Under the pieces are notes generated by a model. It saw nothing but the letters and a program-made list of their open reading frames with translations, was not told the origin of the DNA and made no database searches. A stretch of DNA of 64,000 nt from Streblospio benedicti (Eukaryota > Annelida > Polychaeta > Spionida > Spionidae). The stretch is taken from positions 35,918,437 through 35,982,436 of the forward strand of contig CM032660.1 in assembly GCA_019095985.1 (NCBI GenBank), written 5' to 3'. Within the stretch, counting starts at the first letter, position 1. Each line of letters starts with the position of its first letter. Positions 53,501 to 56,431 of the stretch are shown in pieces. Both the position numbers and the translations under genes were made by a program.

Positions 53501-54441
53501 AAATATAGCAATTACATCAAAATTAATTAATTTGAAATGATGTATTAATTATTGTGGTTTTAGATCTGAGTACAGCCATGAAACAGAGATCATTTTCAAG
53601 CTGCCCACTCTGCAAATGCACTTGAAAACAGAACATTTACAAGGGGAAAATGAACCAGGAGAAAACGACCCTAATCCGCATGTGGACTGTTCGTTTGTCA
53701 CAGACTTTGACGATCATATAATCGTGGCCATGGATGCAGAGGTAATATATAGCTTTTTAATGCACAGAAAAAATCATTTTCTTGATTAATGTACATACAG
53801 TAGAACTTCCAGTTAAGACCACCTCTATTCAGATCACCTCTATAATAAGACCACTTTTCCCAGTCCCAAACTTTCATAAAGCTACCAAAATGAACCTCTG
53901 TATAAAGACCACCACTCTATCGAGACTGCCTAACACTGGTCCCAAAAGTGGTGATAGTAGAGAGGTTCTACTGTACATATTGTGTCTGTTGCATGGTTTA
54001 TGTTTTTGTTATTTCAATGTATTACATTGTTTTCCATTCCTTACACGCTAGGTGCTGCTATTCCTCCATGATCTTGTCAACAACTACGTGAAAGATAAAA
54101 TGGCAGAAAAGGTTGTGAAAAGTCCTGAGCTGGAGAAGAAGAATGTAGCGGCTCATCCTACGGCTGTTTTGAAGCAGGACATCCGCGAGTTTCGCTGTAA
54201 CACATGGCATTTGGAACCGACTGTGAGACTGATATCGTGGGCTGGGAAAAGAATAGACCCAGTGGGGGTTGACTATATTCTGCAGAGATTAGGATTCCAA
54301 CATGCCAGGCTCACAATCCCTAAGTGGATGCAAAGAGGTTGTATGGATCCATTGGATAAAATACTCAGTCTACTTGTCGACAAGTTGATTCTAGTCTTAA
54401 AAGAGCCCGCAGAAGAACACGACACAGAAAGCACAATGTAA
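614..54441 (+). CDS. BLTP1: Bridge-like lipid transfer protein 1, C-terminal ~3,200 residues (58 exons, partial at 5' end)
   Basis: A single large gene occupies the first 54 kb. I joined 58 exons using splice sites and phase; together they give 9,621 coding bases ending in TAA at 54439-54441, with no internal stop and every junction in phase. The last exon carries the family's conserved C-terminus (WHLEPTVRLISW, then DPVGVDYILQRLGFQHAR and IPKWMQRG), which I recognise from human KIAA1109/BLTP1, fly tweek and worm lpd-3; FISRSTTPDL-like, NMSNVMG and GIDIHLDTSIG blocks agree. The family is about 5,000 residues long, so roughly the first third is left of the window. Known role: a long hydrophobic groove built of repeating units that moves phospholipid between the ER and other membranes, notably the plasma membrane. 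All introns are GT-AG except the one after 3243, which starts GC. The eight block entries below give exon positions. Identity is near certain; individual exon edges are very likely. Confidence 0.96.
833..1005 (+). mobile_element. pogo-like MITE family A, copy a
   Basis: Terminal inverted repeats TACAGTAGAACCTC and GAGGTTCTACTGTA, with internal GGTGGTCTCAATAGAGAGG units. TA plus CAG...CTG ends are typical of the Tc1/mariner-pogo group. About 170 bases, noncoding. Begins 24 bases after the w1 donor. Forward orientation is defined by this copy. Confidence 0.85.
1230..1409 (+). mobile_element. pogo-like MITE family A, copy b
   Basis: Same family and forward orientation; ends 78 bases before exon w2. 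Confidence 0.8.
1866..1995 (+). repeat. Interspersed CCCACATCC repeat before BLTP1 w3
   Basis: The word CCCACATCC occurs five times in 130 bases at roughly 27-base spacing, separated by T-rich segments, in the pyrimidine-rich region 70-200 bases upstream of exon w3. Confidence 0.7.
2232..2397. repeat. Long inverted repeat (hairpin) after BLTP1 w3
   Basis: Arms of about 75 bases, nearly perfect, centred on GGCTGCTACAGCC near 2315. The centre resembles the family A MITE word CCTCTCTATTAA. Confidence 0.85.
2398..2455 (+). repeat. BLTP1: Copy of BLTP1 w3 3' edge with donor
   Basis: CAGTACGAGGACGTT|GTGAGTG and the following ATATCTTATTG repeat the w3 border at 2192-2230, on the far side of the 2232-2397 hairpin. 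Confidence 0.85.
2466..2611 (+). mobile_element. pogo-like MITE family A, copy c, 5' truncated
   Basis: The right half and right terminal repeat are present. A separate left end of the same family starts at about 2626 (TACAGTAGAACCTCTC) and runs only to about 2660. Confidence 0.7.
2685..2925 (+). mobile_element. Non-LTR retrotransposon (LINE) 3' fragment
   Basis: A frame at about 2701-2814 reads RKGKGRPKETWDAIMQKDW then SHLGMCLIDPGGRKAWG and a stop, the typical end of a LINE reverse-transcriptase protein (GRPkkTW...). It is followed by a short tail with GATT repeats near 2893-2915, as in CR1/L2-type 3' ends. Only the terminus is present. Family assignment is tentative. Confidence 0.55.
5020..5110. 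repeat. Inverted repeats in BLTP1 intron before w7
   Basis: GATCTTCTCTCAAGA pairs with TCTTGAGAGAAGA and an inner GTCAGGCCTAATGA pairs with TCATTAGGCCTGAC, giving a compound hairpin. Confidence 0.65.
5211..5395 (+). mobile_element. pogo-like MITE family A, copy d
   Basis: Forward orientation; ends 17 bases before the w7 acceptor AG, so the branch point and most of the pyrimidine tract of that intron must lie in or at the edge of the element. Confidence 0.8.
5643..6494 (+). mobile_element. Non-autonomous Helitron, 852 bases
   Basis: 5' end TCTCTCTATATATATAAAGG after a host A, 3' end CTAG before a host T (A^T insertion, no target duplication). The 3' terminus has the family signature AACCCAAACAGCGCCGGGTA, a degenerate short hairpin before CTAG. 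The interior is G-rich and noncoding. A reverse copy is at 9708 and a partial at 50287. Confidence 0.8.
6662..6832 (+). mobile_element. pogo-like MITE family A, copy e
   Basis: Forward; the right terminal repeat is lost and the sequence changes directly to partial copies of the w8 5' edge. Confidence 0.7.
6893..6972 (+). repeat. BLTP1: Partial copies of BLTP1 w8 5' edge
   Basis: ATTATCAGGAGGACC then GTGCCAGCTGCTGAC at 6897-6937, and ATAGGAGGACCCGTCAAG at 6953-6970, match the real border at 7194-7225 (CATCAG|GAGGACCCGTCG). Confidence 0.8.
7200..13385 (+). CDS. BLTP1: BLTP1 exons w8-w12
   Basis: Exons: 7200-7393, 10980-11199, 11496-11624, 12659-12834, 13291-13385. w8 reads QLLTVLRRYMARVSC and ends in the split arginine codon of ADTTFR, continued by w9 (SKRKVPYTVTFAIPNEDSL). 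w9 to w11 encode a linker rich in Ser, Gly, Pro and Lys that is probably disordered. w12 reads WMQRQQESTKLCSQGNLHYY. The w10 start could be 11496 (AAG first) or 11499; both keep phase. Both edges of w8, the donor of w11 and the acceptor of w12 have partial copies in the neighbouring introns (see findings). Confidence 0.9.
7490..7720 (+). repeat. BLTP1: Two copies of BLTP1 w8 3' edge with donor
   Basis: ATGCCCATACTCGCTGACAC then CACATTCAG|GTCAGTT occurs at about 7497-7531 and again at 7687-7721; the real exon ends ATGCCCATACTTGCAGACAC then CACGTTCAG|GTACG at 7393. The copies are more like each other than like the exon. Confidence 0.85.
7553..7670 (+). mobile_element. SINE fragment
   Basis: B-box part (GGGTTCGATTCCTGGTC) and proximal body of the same SINE, lying between two partial copies of the w8 3' edge. 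Confidence 0.6.
7727..8010 (+). mobile_element. tRNA-derived SINE, near complete
   Basis: tRNA-like head with A box (TGGCCGAATGG) and B box (GGTTCGATTC), then a body (GGTGTTGAGCAAACTTA ... GCCAATGACCTGGTG). Shares the full length with 38452-38735. It starts right after a partial copy of the w8 3' edge. Confidence 0.75.
8042..8204 (+). mobile_element. TIR MITE family B, complete copy
   Basis: Starts TACAGTAAATGTCCGCAACA and ends TTGTGGAGGACATTCACTGT, about 163 bases with terminal inverted repeats of about 20 bases and TA at both ends. No coding capacity. Same family at 1-138 and 37373-37551. Confidence 0.75.
8818..9333 (+). CDS. Intronless ORF, 171 aa, about four predicted membrane segments, unknown family
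   Basis: Single open frame in the 3.6-kb BLTP1 intron after w8, same strand. The product has hydrophobic stretches at roughly residues 22-46 (LFTTMAFLSANIVLSIMTCF), 53-68, 82-101 (VTFAWYLVNGFVMLVIKAL) and 119-137 (FTNVWTIAYLIYLRV), then a basic C-terminus. An alternative start is the methionine at 8851. It is flanked by AT-rich sequence; downstream at about 9560-9590 is an A-rich stretch of AATAAA-like words, so a retrocopy or a small nested gene are both possible. I do not recognise the protein. A chance ORF of this length with such ordered hydrophobicity is less likely but not excluded. Confidence 0.4.
   Translation: MYFITIEKLNIMQLKPFIRQFVSNALFTTMAFLSANIVLSIMTCFFEVDFDTYVILMTHFTTCFYLKGKSILVKEGLTDAIIPVTFAWYLVNGFVMLVIKALPINTPYRNSSKLNHMTSLIGFTNVWTIAYLIYLRVTGRYVELRTRIYWPPLFMRRITQRTSIYGLILRL
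9708..10506 (-). mobile_element. Non-autonomous Helitron, reverse copy
   Basis: Read on the - strand it starts at the TCTCTCTATATA-type end near 10506 and ends with CTAG at 9711-9708, sharing interior words with the copy at 5643 (AATCATTGCCATATA, ATTTAATCTGTTCCAGATC). Exact 5' end is blurred by an AT/AG simple repeat. Noncoding. Confidence 0.75.
11231..11403 (-). mobile_element. pogo-like MITE family A, copy f
   Basis: Reverse orientation (TACAGTAGAACCTCCAATTA at left); starts 32 bases after the w9 donor. Confidence 0.85.
12289..12612. mobile_element. Possible TIR MITE with imperfect ends
   Basis: GTACCGTATTCGTTCTTATA near 12289 is an imperfect inverted match to the sequence ending near 12612 (CACTTATTAGAATGAATATT). 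About 320 bases, noncoding, single copy in the window. Confidence 0.45.
12830..13300 (+). repeat. BLTP1: Local duplications in BLTP1 intron between w11 and w12
   Basis: The intron start (CTTTTCACTTAAAGATTTAT, then TGTGGGGTTATAGATAG) recurs at about 13021-13096. The w12 acceptor tract (CTTTTAAAACTTTTTTTGTA...ATAG at 13263-13290) has a copy at 13217-13244. Confidence 0.75.
14322..16604 (-). CDS. Unrecognised nested three-exon gene, intact copy (326 aa)
   Basis: Lies antisense inside the BLTP1 intron 13386-21649. Exons read from the - strand: 16604-16531, 15970-15810, 15067-14322, with GT-AG borders and consistent phase, totalling 981 bases. Start MAKRFIQSQVEFESEMVKKY; exon 2 is strongly basic (KMASARRLRRRGNTGLRDAV); exon 3 is acidic (long D/E runs) and holds three copies of a motif SL-D/E-D/E-RL-K/R-x-F-x-L/V-P-x-HL at about residues 111, 171 and 229, about 58-60 residues apart, then a basic His/Lys/Thr tail (SHKTHHKHNTNTAQPQK). 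No membrane segment or enzyme motif is visible. I do not recognise the family; the composition suggests a nuclear or chromatin-associated protein, which is inference only. A second copy lies directly downstream on the + strand, with matching promoter sequence. Confidence 0.72.
15608..15779. repeat. Long inverted repeat (hairpin) in nested gene intron
   Basis: Arms of about 70 bases (CTCTATTGTCTGAAATTTCA with its reverse complement; GCTTCTTCAGATGTTGATGT likewise) around a short loop. Absent from the tandem duplicate. Confidence 0.85.
16700..16830 (-). promoter_or_regulatory. Candidate promoter of intact nested gene, two CCAAT boxes
   Basis: On the + strand, i.e. reversed relative to the gene, CCAAT words stand at 16769-16773 and 16798-16802, each followed by CAG, about 165 and 195 bases before the start codon. 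A near-perfect inverted repeat CCTGGGTG...CACCCAGG lies at about 16722-16742. All are kept in the duplicate copy. Paired inverted CCAAT boxes bind NF-Y in many animal promoters; use here is inferred. Confidence 0.45.
17891..20225 (-). pseudogene. Second tandem copy of the nested gene, last exon frameshifted
   Basis: Homologous to the intact copy at 14322-16604 across exons, introns and promoter. Exon 1 (20225-20152) and exon 2 (19628-19468) are intact with the same splice sites and lengths (74 and 161 bases); exon 1 begins MAARFIQSQVEFESEMV. Exon 3 (18655 down to about 17891) differs by indels: about +5 bases in a T run near 18360, about -4 near 18327, and +1 in a T run near 18047, besides an in-frame loss in the acidic repeat. 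The first frameshift would end the protein at 18321, about 189 residues, keeping one motif and part of a second. It could be a pseudogene or a shortened paralogue; exons 1-2 look well preserved. Confidence 0.65.
19191..19363 (+). mobile_element. pogo-like MITE family A, copy g
   Basis: Forward; lies in intron 2 of the second nested gene copy and is absent from the first copy. Confidence 0.8.
20320..20450 (-). promoter_or_regulatory. Candidate promoter of second nested copy, two CCAAT boxes
   Basis: Same arrangement as in the first copy: CCAAT at 20390-20394 and 20419-20423 and the CCTGGGTG inverted repeat near 20341-20364. Conservation of both elements while the last exon has frameshifted suggests this copy may still be transcribed. 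Confidence 0.4.
21650..24261 (+). CDS. BLTP1: BLTP1 exons w13-w17
   Basis: Exons: 21650-21750, 22168-22335, 22745-22885, 23292-23498, 24107-24261. The segment follows the 8.3-kb intron that hosts the nested genes; phase is kept across it (a G from w12 joins GTATTGCG of w13). w14 reads LFKPLLKGIGHHFD then NISVKLILSALRIDIVDSE; w16 contains TTKLNFAVAIQSVTQHVNMS and LLRLAHQFVSVVENIHDTR, alternating beta-rich and helical stretches expected of the groove-forming repeats. w17 is a polar linker (KQDSKGSSTETDNHSMDIL). Downstream lies a repeat-rich 3.4-kb intron. Confidence 0.93.
23612..23735. repeat. Inverted repeat after BLTP1 w16
   Basis: Imperfect arms: GAAAGTACCTTGATAGCTTT at the left against GAAAGCCATCAATGTACTTCC at the right, with CTTTCACAAG/CTTGTGAAAG inside. 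Confidence 0.7.
24791..27500 (+). repeat. Four copies of an unknown repeat in the BLTP1 intron before w18
   Basis: Copies at about 24791-25270, 25631-25860 (partial), 25849-26290 and 27187-27500. Shared words: CATGAAGGCTCCATAATGTC, GAGGTCCAGGGCACATTGG, CAATGTTACAGACCTCAATG, GAAAACTGTTTCTTG, TAGGATATTTATGTCTT. Same orientation, no coding capacity, no clear ends; unit at least 480 bases. The remaining parts of the intron (24262-24790, 26290-27186) show no gene. Confidence 0.7.
27651..31782 (+). CDS. BLTP1: BLTP1 exons w18-w23
   Basis: Exons: 27651-27883, 28471-28612, 29013-29115, 30153-30237, 30790-31029, 31508-31782. w18 ends with CWKTLYHLLDLYSTMPETKT, a conserved block of the family. w19 is a polar linker. 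w20-w22 read EHVPLVVFGSAKISRLK, VSAMLSGLKLEADVNNV and GSTRIILREGTSKNWQDVV. w23 contains FMEFQSRPRVVPSK and ends FKSVLSGLTIGASLLPSLK. The w23 acceptor (tcag at 31504-31507) is chosen by phase; it lies 50 bases after a MITE. Confidence 0.93.
29116..30152 (+). other. BLTP1 intron without recognisable elements
   Basis: AT-rich intron between w20 and w21; no repeat family, ORF or RNA gene seen. The same holds for the introns 3244-4079, 27884-28470, 41162-42144, 36630-36860 and 59626-60562 (the last in DRG1). Confidence 0.5.
30569..30730. mobile_element. Foldback hairpin element, family F1 copy 1
   Basis: Long imperfect palindrome: left arm contains CTAGCATCATGGGAGGG, right arm CCCCTCCCCTGATGCTAG. 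The centre holds GCCTTCTATATAA. A second copy of the same family is at 47076-47264. Confidence 0.7.
31271..31457 (-). mobile_element. pogo-like MITE family A, copy h
   Basis: Reverse, diverged; ends 50 bases before exon w23. Confidence 0.75.
31964..37947 (+). CDS. BLTP1: BLTP1 exons w24-w33
   Basis: Exons: 31964-32065, 32813-32986, 33659-33736, 34207-34387, 34717-34826, 35753-35905, 36178-36336, 36494-36629, 37246-37357, 37853-37947. Characteristic stretches: ARYEMGKVTSFGITGKKARF, LRKHSLSFTSQV, LLNHLVFVQKVFMKEVNEVV, SLNFRLKGIQITATTPS, FANFKTRISLRNALPDEL, VLVWLNYKHAYDFWTEKRLE, FLQLTVDDLGICIPLN and VVDFDDWKP. w25 contains a glycine/alanine-rich insert (EEAAAGGGAGDGL) in a GC-rich exon. The w29 acceptor at 35751-35752 closes a minisatellite whose unit resembles that acceptor. 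The w27 acceptor lies 10 bases beyond a MITE end. Confidence 0.94.
32319..32490. mobile_element. hAT-like MITE, copy 1 of an adjacent pair
   Basis: Starts CAGTCGTGCCTAAGTAC and ends GAGGAACAACTCT, inverted ends of about 18 bases. The interior repeats CAAGTACTTTGCATGTGTAC. A sister copy lies 8 bases downstream. Confidence 0.65.
32499..32637. mobile_element. hAT-like MITE, copy 2 of an adjacent pair
   Basis: Starts CAGAGTTGTGCCTAAGTAC and ends TACTTGAGGAACAACTC; same family and orientation as the preceding copy, with a shorter interior. Flanking sequences at 32212-32275 and 32672-32740 are also similar to each other. Confidence 0.65.
33066..33222 (+). repeat. BLTP1: Copies of BLTP1 w25 3' edge with donor
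   Basis: GCTACCTCAACGCTGTCGCA then GAG|GTACTAC at 33069-33098 is nearly identical to the w25 border at 32964-32993. A diverged third copy (GTGCCTCAATGCCATTGTTG) lies at 33193. Confidence 0.8.
33220..33300 (+). mobile_element. pogo-like MITE family A, copy i, partial
   Basis: Left terminal repeat TACAGTAGATCCTC and part of the interior only, directly following a partial copy of the w25 3' edge. Confidence 0.65.
33329..33535 (+). mobile_element. SINE fragment (3' body)
   Basis: Starts CACGTTAATTAGGTACAG and ends near GCCAATGACCTGGTG and GAATCATGACCATAAACC, as in the full SINE. A shorter piece of the same body lies at about 33001-33060. Confidence 0.6.
33933..34197 (+). mobile_element. pogo-like MITE family A, copy j, internally duplicated
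   Basis: Forward, about 265 bases because a central segment of roughly 95 bases is repeated. It ends 10 bases before exon w27, so it must supply most of the 3' splice-site context of that intron. Confidence 0.8.
34938..35000 (+). mobile_element. SINE head fragment
   Basis: TTGGTGGATTGGATAGGGTG resembles the tRNA-like head of the SINE at 38452; body missing. Confidence 0.35.
35067..35752 (+). repeat. BLTP1: Minisatellite ending exactly at the BLTP1 w29 3' splice site
   Basis: About a dozen units of roughly 40-43 bases: AGGTGCTATATGCAGGCGTC, then TAACCTGAACATGTGACCAT, then GAC before the next AG. The first unit (35067) is split from the rest by about 145 bases of other sequence. The last unit runs ...TGACCATAACAG into exon w29, which begins GTGCAGCTGG; each unit border reads ACAG|GTGC in the same way. 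Confidence 0.9.
36861..37001 (+). mobile_element. pogo-like MITE family A, copy k
   Basis: Forward, both terminal repeats kept, internal deletion of about 35 bases. Confidence 0.8.
37058..37215 (-). mobile_element. pogo-like MITE family A, copy l
   Basis: Reverse, left end degraded; ends about 30 bases before exon w32 and only 57 bases after copy k, which has the opposite orientation. Confidence 0.7.
37373..37551 (+). mobile_element. TIR MITE family B, copy in BLTP1 intron after w32
   Basis: Begins TACAGTGAATGTCC 16 bases after the w32 donor and ends GAACATTCACAGTG. The internal sequence matches the copy at 8042. Confidence 0.7.
38146..43624 (+). CDS. BLTP1: BLTP1 exons w34-w44
   Basis: Exons: 38146-38241, 38911-39051, 39317-39489, 39692-39798, 40135-40368, 41005-41161, 42145-42225, 42523-42668, 42780-43114, 43233-43339, 43460-43624. 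GIDIHLDTSIGKQLSILGNT followed by an acidic linker matches the human segment with GNTLTTLTGEE. w37-w38 hold LLKQLGAS-like VLKQLGASQSTIESEQRKL and a basic stretch (DFQKKLKRRGV), also conserved. w39-w42 are mostly polar and probably disordered until DYRTVFFLPGVDIKIHY. w43-w44 read LYAWLTLQQLSEEMLISPSL and a Ser/Thr-rich tail. Exons w40-w43 are much more AT-rich than w45-w51. Confidence 0.94.
38452..38735 (+). mobile_element. tRNA-derived SINE, near complete
   Basis: Same family: head TGGCCAATTGGATAGGGAG, B box GGTTCGATTCCC, body with AATAGGTACAGGTCAGGCAA and GCCAATGGCCTGGTG. Confidence 0.75.
39232..39300. repeat. Short inverted repeat before BLTP1 w36
   Basis: CACTCTGAGTATCAG pairs with CTGATACTCAGAGTG about 50 bases later, ending 17 bases before the w36 exon. 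Confidence 0.6.
39907..40088 (-). mobile_element. pogo-like MITE family A, copy m
   Basis: Reverse; ends 46 bases before exon w38. Confidence 0.8.
40738..40900 (-). mobile_element. pogo-like MITE family A, copy n
   Basis: Reverse, both terminal repeats kept; 104 bases before exon w39. Confidence 0.8.
44170..50239 (+). CDS. BLTP1: BLTP1 exons w45-w51
   Basis: Exons: 44170-44377, 46124-46377, 46887-47029, 47672-47914, 48546-48661, 49014-49232, 50060-50239. Conserved blocks: YIRVQASLIRFTCLPKSRVE, CLLRLPSLDVVFSTK, MADFSLYIFHPYGGGKK, LNVEFVKVNISRTRG, VRFSAVCDIGSASFKYDMR, WYKKSLARRMFLGEE, LFAVNLSKLDVVVNMSNVMG and ARLDYMGSSIMMGRLS. These correspond to the start of the FSA C-terminal region (named from the alias fragile-site-associated protein). 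Three of these seven exons (w46, w48, w51) have edge copies in adjacent introns, and all three are GC-rich. Confidence 0.95.
44599..45821. mobile_element. hAT-type DNA transposon, non-autonomous, 1.2 kb
   Basis: Ends TAGAGGTGGGACCTTCGG and CGGCCCACCCCTA are inverted repeats of the hAT type, flanked by a perfect 8-base duplication CTATATAT at 44591-44598 and 45822-45829. No transposase ORF is visible. It carries a Harbinger-like MITE inside (45261-45607) and is itself inserted into a tandem repeat unit in front of exon w46. Confidence 0.85.
45261..45607. mobile_element. PIF/Harbinger-like MITE nested in the hAT element
   Basis: Inverted ends of about 40 bases (GGGACGGTGCAATATTTACC and its partner ending TTAAATATTGCATCGTCCC), flanked by TAA on both sides, the three-base TWA target duplication of PIF/Harbinger. 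Internally rich in GGGGGAC words. Noncoding. Confidence 0.8.
46547..46797. mobile_element. hAT-like MITE, 251 bases
   Basis: Ends CAGAGTTGTTAAG and CTTAACAACCCTG are inverted repeats; interior has repeated GAGAATGGGG words. No clear 8-base duplication remains (ccactata against aaactaca). Confidence 0.6.
47076..47264. mobile_element. Foldback hairpin element, family F1 copy 2
   Basis: Arms of about 90 bases (CCCAGCATCGTGGGAGGATG against CATCCCATAATGCTGGGG) with an inner TGGTAAGTTTACTA stem. Shares the centre GGAAGCCTTCTATATAA with the copy at 30569. Confidence 0.7.
47456..47619 (-). mobile_element. pogo-like MITE family A, copy o
   Basis: Reverse; ends 52 bases before exon w48. Confidence 0.8.
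47905..48178 (+). repeat. BLTP1: 30-base minisatellite starting at the BLTP1 w48 donor
   Basis: About nine units of GTAACGAGGCATTACACNGC plus about ten further bases ending CCATG or CCAAG. The exon w48 end CACAGTCACCAAG|gtaatg is itself the first border; later units repeat CACAGTCACCAAGGTAACAA near 48134. Because 30 is divisible by three the array is open in frames on both strands; these are not genes. Confidence 0.92.
48706..48886 (-). mobile_element. pogo-like MITE family A, copy p
   Basis: Reverse; starts 45 bases after the w49 donor. Confidence 0.85.
49884..49990 (+). mobile_element. Possible second tRNA-like SINE head
   Basis: Contains AGCATAAGGGTGTAAGGCGC and a B-box-like GTGAGTTCGATTCCAC about 45 bases later, with long-arm tRNA-like spacing. 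No second copy in the window, so family status is unproven. Confidence 0.3.
50247..50286 (+). repeat. BLTP1: Copy of BLTP1 w51 3' part in the intron
   Basis: ATGGGCTCCTCCATCATGAT then GAGACGCCTCAGCCAG repeats the exon at 50192-50226 with one change, only 8 bases after the donor, and stops where the Helitron fragment begins. Confidence 0.85.
50287..50927 (+). mobile_element. Helitron fragment with internal duplication
   Basis: Same family as 5643-6494; 3' end CCGAGCAACGCCGGGTAGAC then CTTG. Two copies of an internal segment of about 370 bases are present. The 5' terminus is missing; the element begins where the partial copy of exon w51 stops. Confidence 0.7.
51113..54441 (+). CDS. BLTP1: BLTP1 exons w52-w58, C-terminus with stop
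   Basis: Exons: 51113-51224, 51524-51761, 52257-52393, 52740-52828, 53111-53357, 53564-53741, 54052-54441. Conserved blocks: ALIFVHGDLAWDKFHLMISR, STTPDLLKIVTKLDEFFTQQ, GGSMNLHGNNLSLACFSG, HETEIIFKLPTLQMHLK, CSFVTDFDDHIIVAMDAE and the terminal CNTWHLEPTVRLISW. This is the most conserved part of BLTP1 and fixes the gene's identity and strand. The final residues (EPAEEHDTESTM) are variable in the family. Confidence 0.97.
51828..51996 (-). mobile_element. pogo-like MITE family A, copy q
   Basis: Reverse; starts 67 bases after the w53 donor. Confidence 0.85.
53796..53975 (-). mobile_element. pogo-like MITE family A, copy r
   Basis: Reverse; starts 55 bases after the w57 donor and ends 77 bases before exon w58. 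Confidence 0.85.
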
Positions 54442-54710
54442 TCATTAAAGTCAGTTAAGTTAATGTAGGTGGTACTTAGTCTGCAATAAGTCAGGAGTAC
54501 ATGTATTTCAAACAAGAATGTGATGTAATAAACGATAATTTCAATTTGTTGGCTCATTATCGACAAAATTGGAGTTCAATGTTCTAATTGTTATCTCCTT
54601 TTAGTGATCAAAATGCCAGTAATAAATTTATGTGATCATGAAATTAATTCTTTTTGCGCTAAGCATACTGGATGTATTTAACACACAATAAATAATGTAC
54701 ATGTATGGTA
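54442..54710 (+). terminator. BLTP1: BLTP1 3' untranslated region with candidate poly(A) signals
   Basis: After the stop at 54441 the sequence turns AT-rich. AATAAA hexamers on the + strand lie at 54527-54532 and 54687-54692 and are the nearest candidate cleavage signals. Many later AATAAA-like words exist in this AT-rich region, so the true end of the transcript cannot be fixed from sequence. Confidence 0.45.
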
Positions 54711-56370
54711 CAAATTACAAAAAGGGAATGTTCAAAAATATATTTTTTAGTGATATTAACATTTTTGAGTTATTTTCATTCTTAGTATTCAATTTCCTAT
54801 TTAACCTTTTTGTTGTTTGTAATCATTAATAAATGTCTCAAATAACAAATGTACAAGCTTGTTAAACCAGTTTTGATTGTTGTTATTGCAAGTATACATA
54901 CTGGTAACAATCGGTTGTGTGTTTTTGTTCAACGTGATACACTTACAATTGTTCTTCGATAATGTATGGAACTATAAATTCCATATGACCGCATTTGTTA
55001 ATGTTTTGTATACAGATGAAAACTAGTCAGATATGTTAGAGAATAATTGTAGATAAATAGTACTATTTAGATAATTATGGCAAAAGTTAAGCCAATTTTG
55101 TGGCCATGGATTCAGAGATGATAGAATTTTATAAATAGAAAAAGATATATTTTATTGATTTTTCAACACAAGTATTGTTTCGTTTTTATATAGTTTGTGA
55201 TTCCATGCATAATATTGTTTAGTTATGATTATATAGTAAATAGTAAATTTGATAGTTGAAAATAGCGCAATACGAAAAGATCACAATATAGAGCATTTAA
55301 ATGGCCAGTTTTAAATACTAGTGATATATTTTACAAAGCCTTGTAAGCATTCCTTGGTGAGATTTTTTTTATTGTGTATGAAGGTTTCAATGAAAAATTT
55401 AACAGAAACGTTCCAAACAAATGCAGCTTGTAACATATTTCTGTTATTGTGTTGTGGTGTAATTTTTTTTAGTTGTTTCAGTTAATCTTGTGTAAATTAT
55501 TGGGGATATATATATATATTTTTTGACGGTTAACTTATAGAGTTATGTTAACTCAAATTTTGCCTCATACACTGTATTTTCTTTTTAAGAAATTTCCAAT
55601 GCAAGTCCGAATACCTCGTAAACAAAGACATGTATAAAGATAATATAGAAACTGTTTTAGTTATTTAATTATATTCTCTCTCCCTCTCATTAGACACATA
55701 AGAAAAGTTTTAATTATTTATAGAAATAATAAACCATATACCAATGTGTATAGATATGTATGCTTTATGTGATGCTGTTTTGCTTAGAAATCAATGTAAT
55801 GAAATTTTCATGGCTACAATTCGTCCAAAATAAATGAACAAACATGCATGGTTGGTAATATTTTAGGTTAGACATCTGTTCTTGTACACAATGAATTTCA
55901 TCCATATATTGGAAATCTCAGTATTACGTGTTTTTTATTATTGTATTTCACAGGTGATGGGATATGTGAGAAAATTCATAATTATACCAAATTAGGTTAA
56001 ATACAGGGAACATTGTTTACCTTTGAGAATTTTCTTAAGTGAATGGTGTAGGTAAATATCCAAATTTGAAATATTGATATTGAAAAGTAGAACTTTCATT
56101 TTAATGTAATTTTAACTAATGCATGTCCGTAAATAAAATGCTGAATATAGATATTGTTGTTGAATTTAAACATATTTTATATTTATAAAAATATAAATGC
56201 AGTGTTTTTATCTGAACCTGTCTAAGAGCTCAACTTTCATAGTAATTGAAATGTTTTAAATAAAGATGAAGAGTCAATAGTAACACGCAATCATGGCCAA
56301 AGTTTCATACATACATGGGATCAGTATAAGAAATATATTATATACAACATATTTATATGTAATATATATT
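54711..56370. other. Intergenic AT-rich sequence, no gene seen
   Basis: Between the BLTP1 3' end and the AT microsatellite I found no ORF with coding character, no repeat family shared with the introns and no RNA gene. Part may be an extended BLTP1 3' untranslated region. Confidence 0.5.
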
Positions 56371-56373
56371 TAA

Positions 56374-56375
<2 letters not shown>

Positions 56376-56428
<53 letters not shown>
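56376..56428. repeat. (AT)n microsatellite
   Basis: An almost uninterrupted run of about 25 AT units in the intergenic region between BLTP1 and DRG1. Confidence 0.95.
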
Positions 56429-56431
<3 letters not shown>

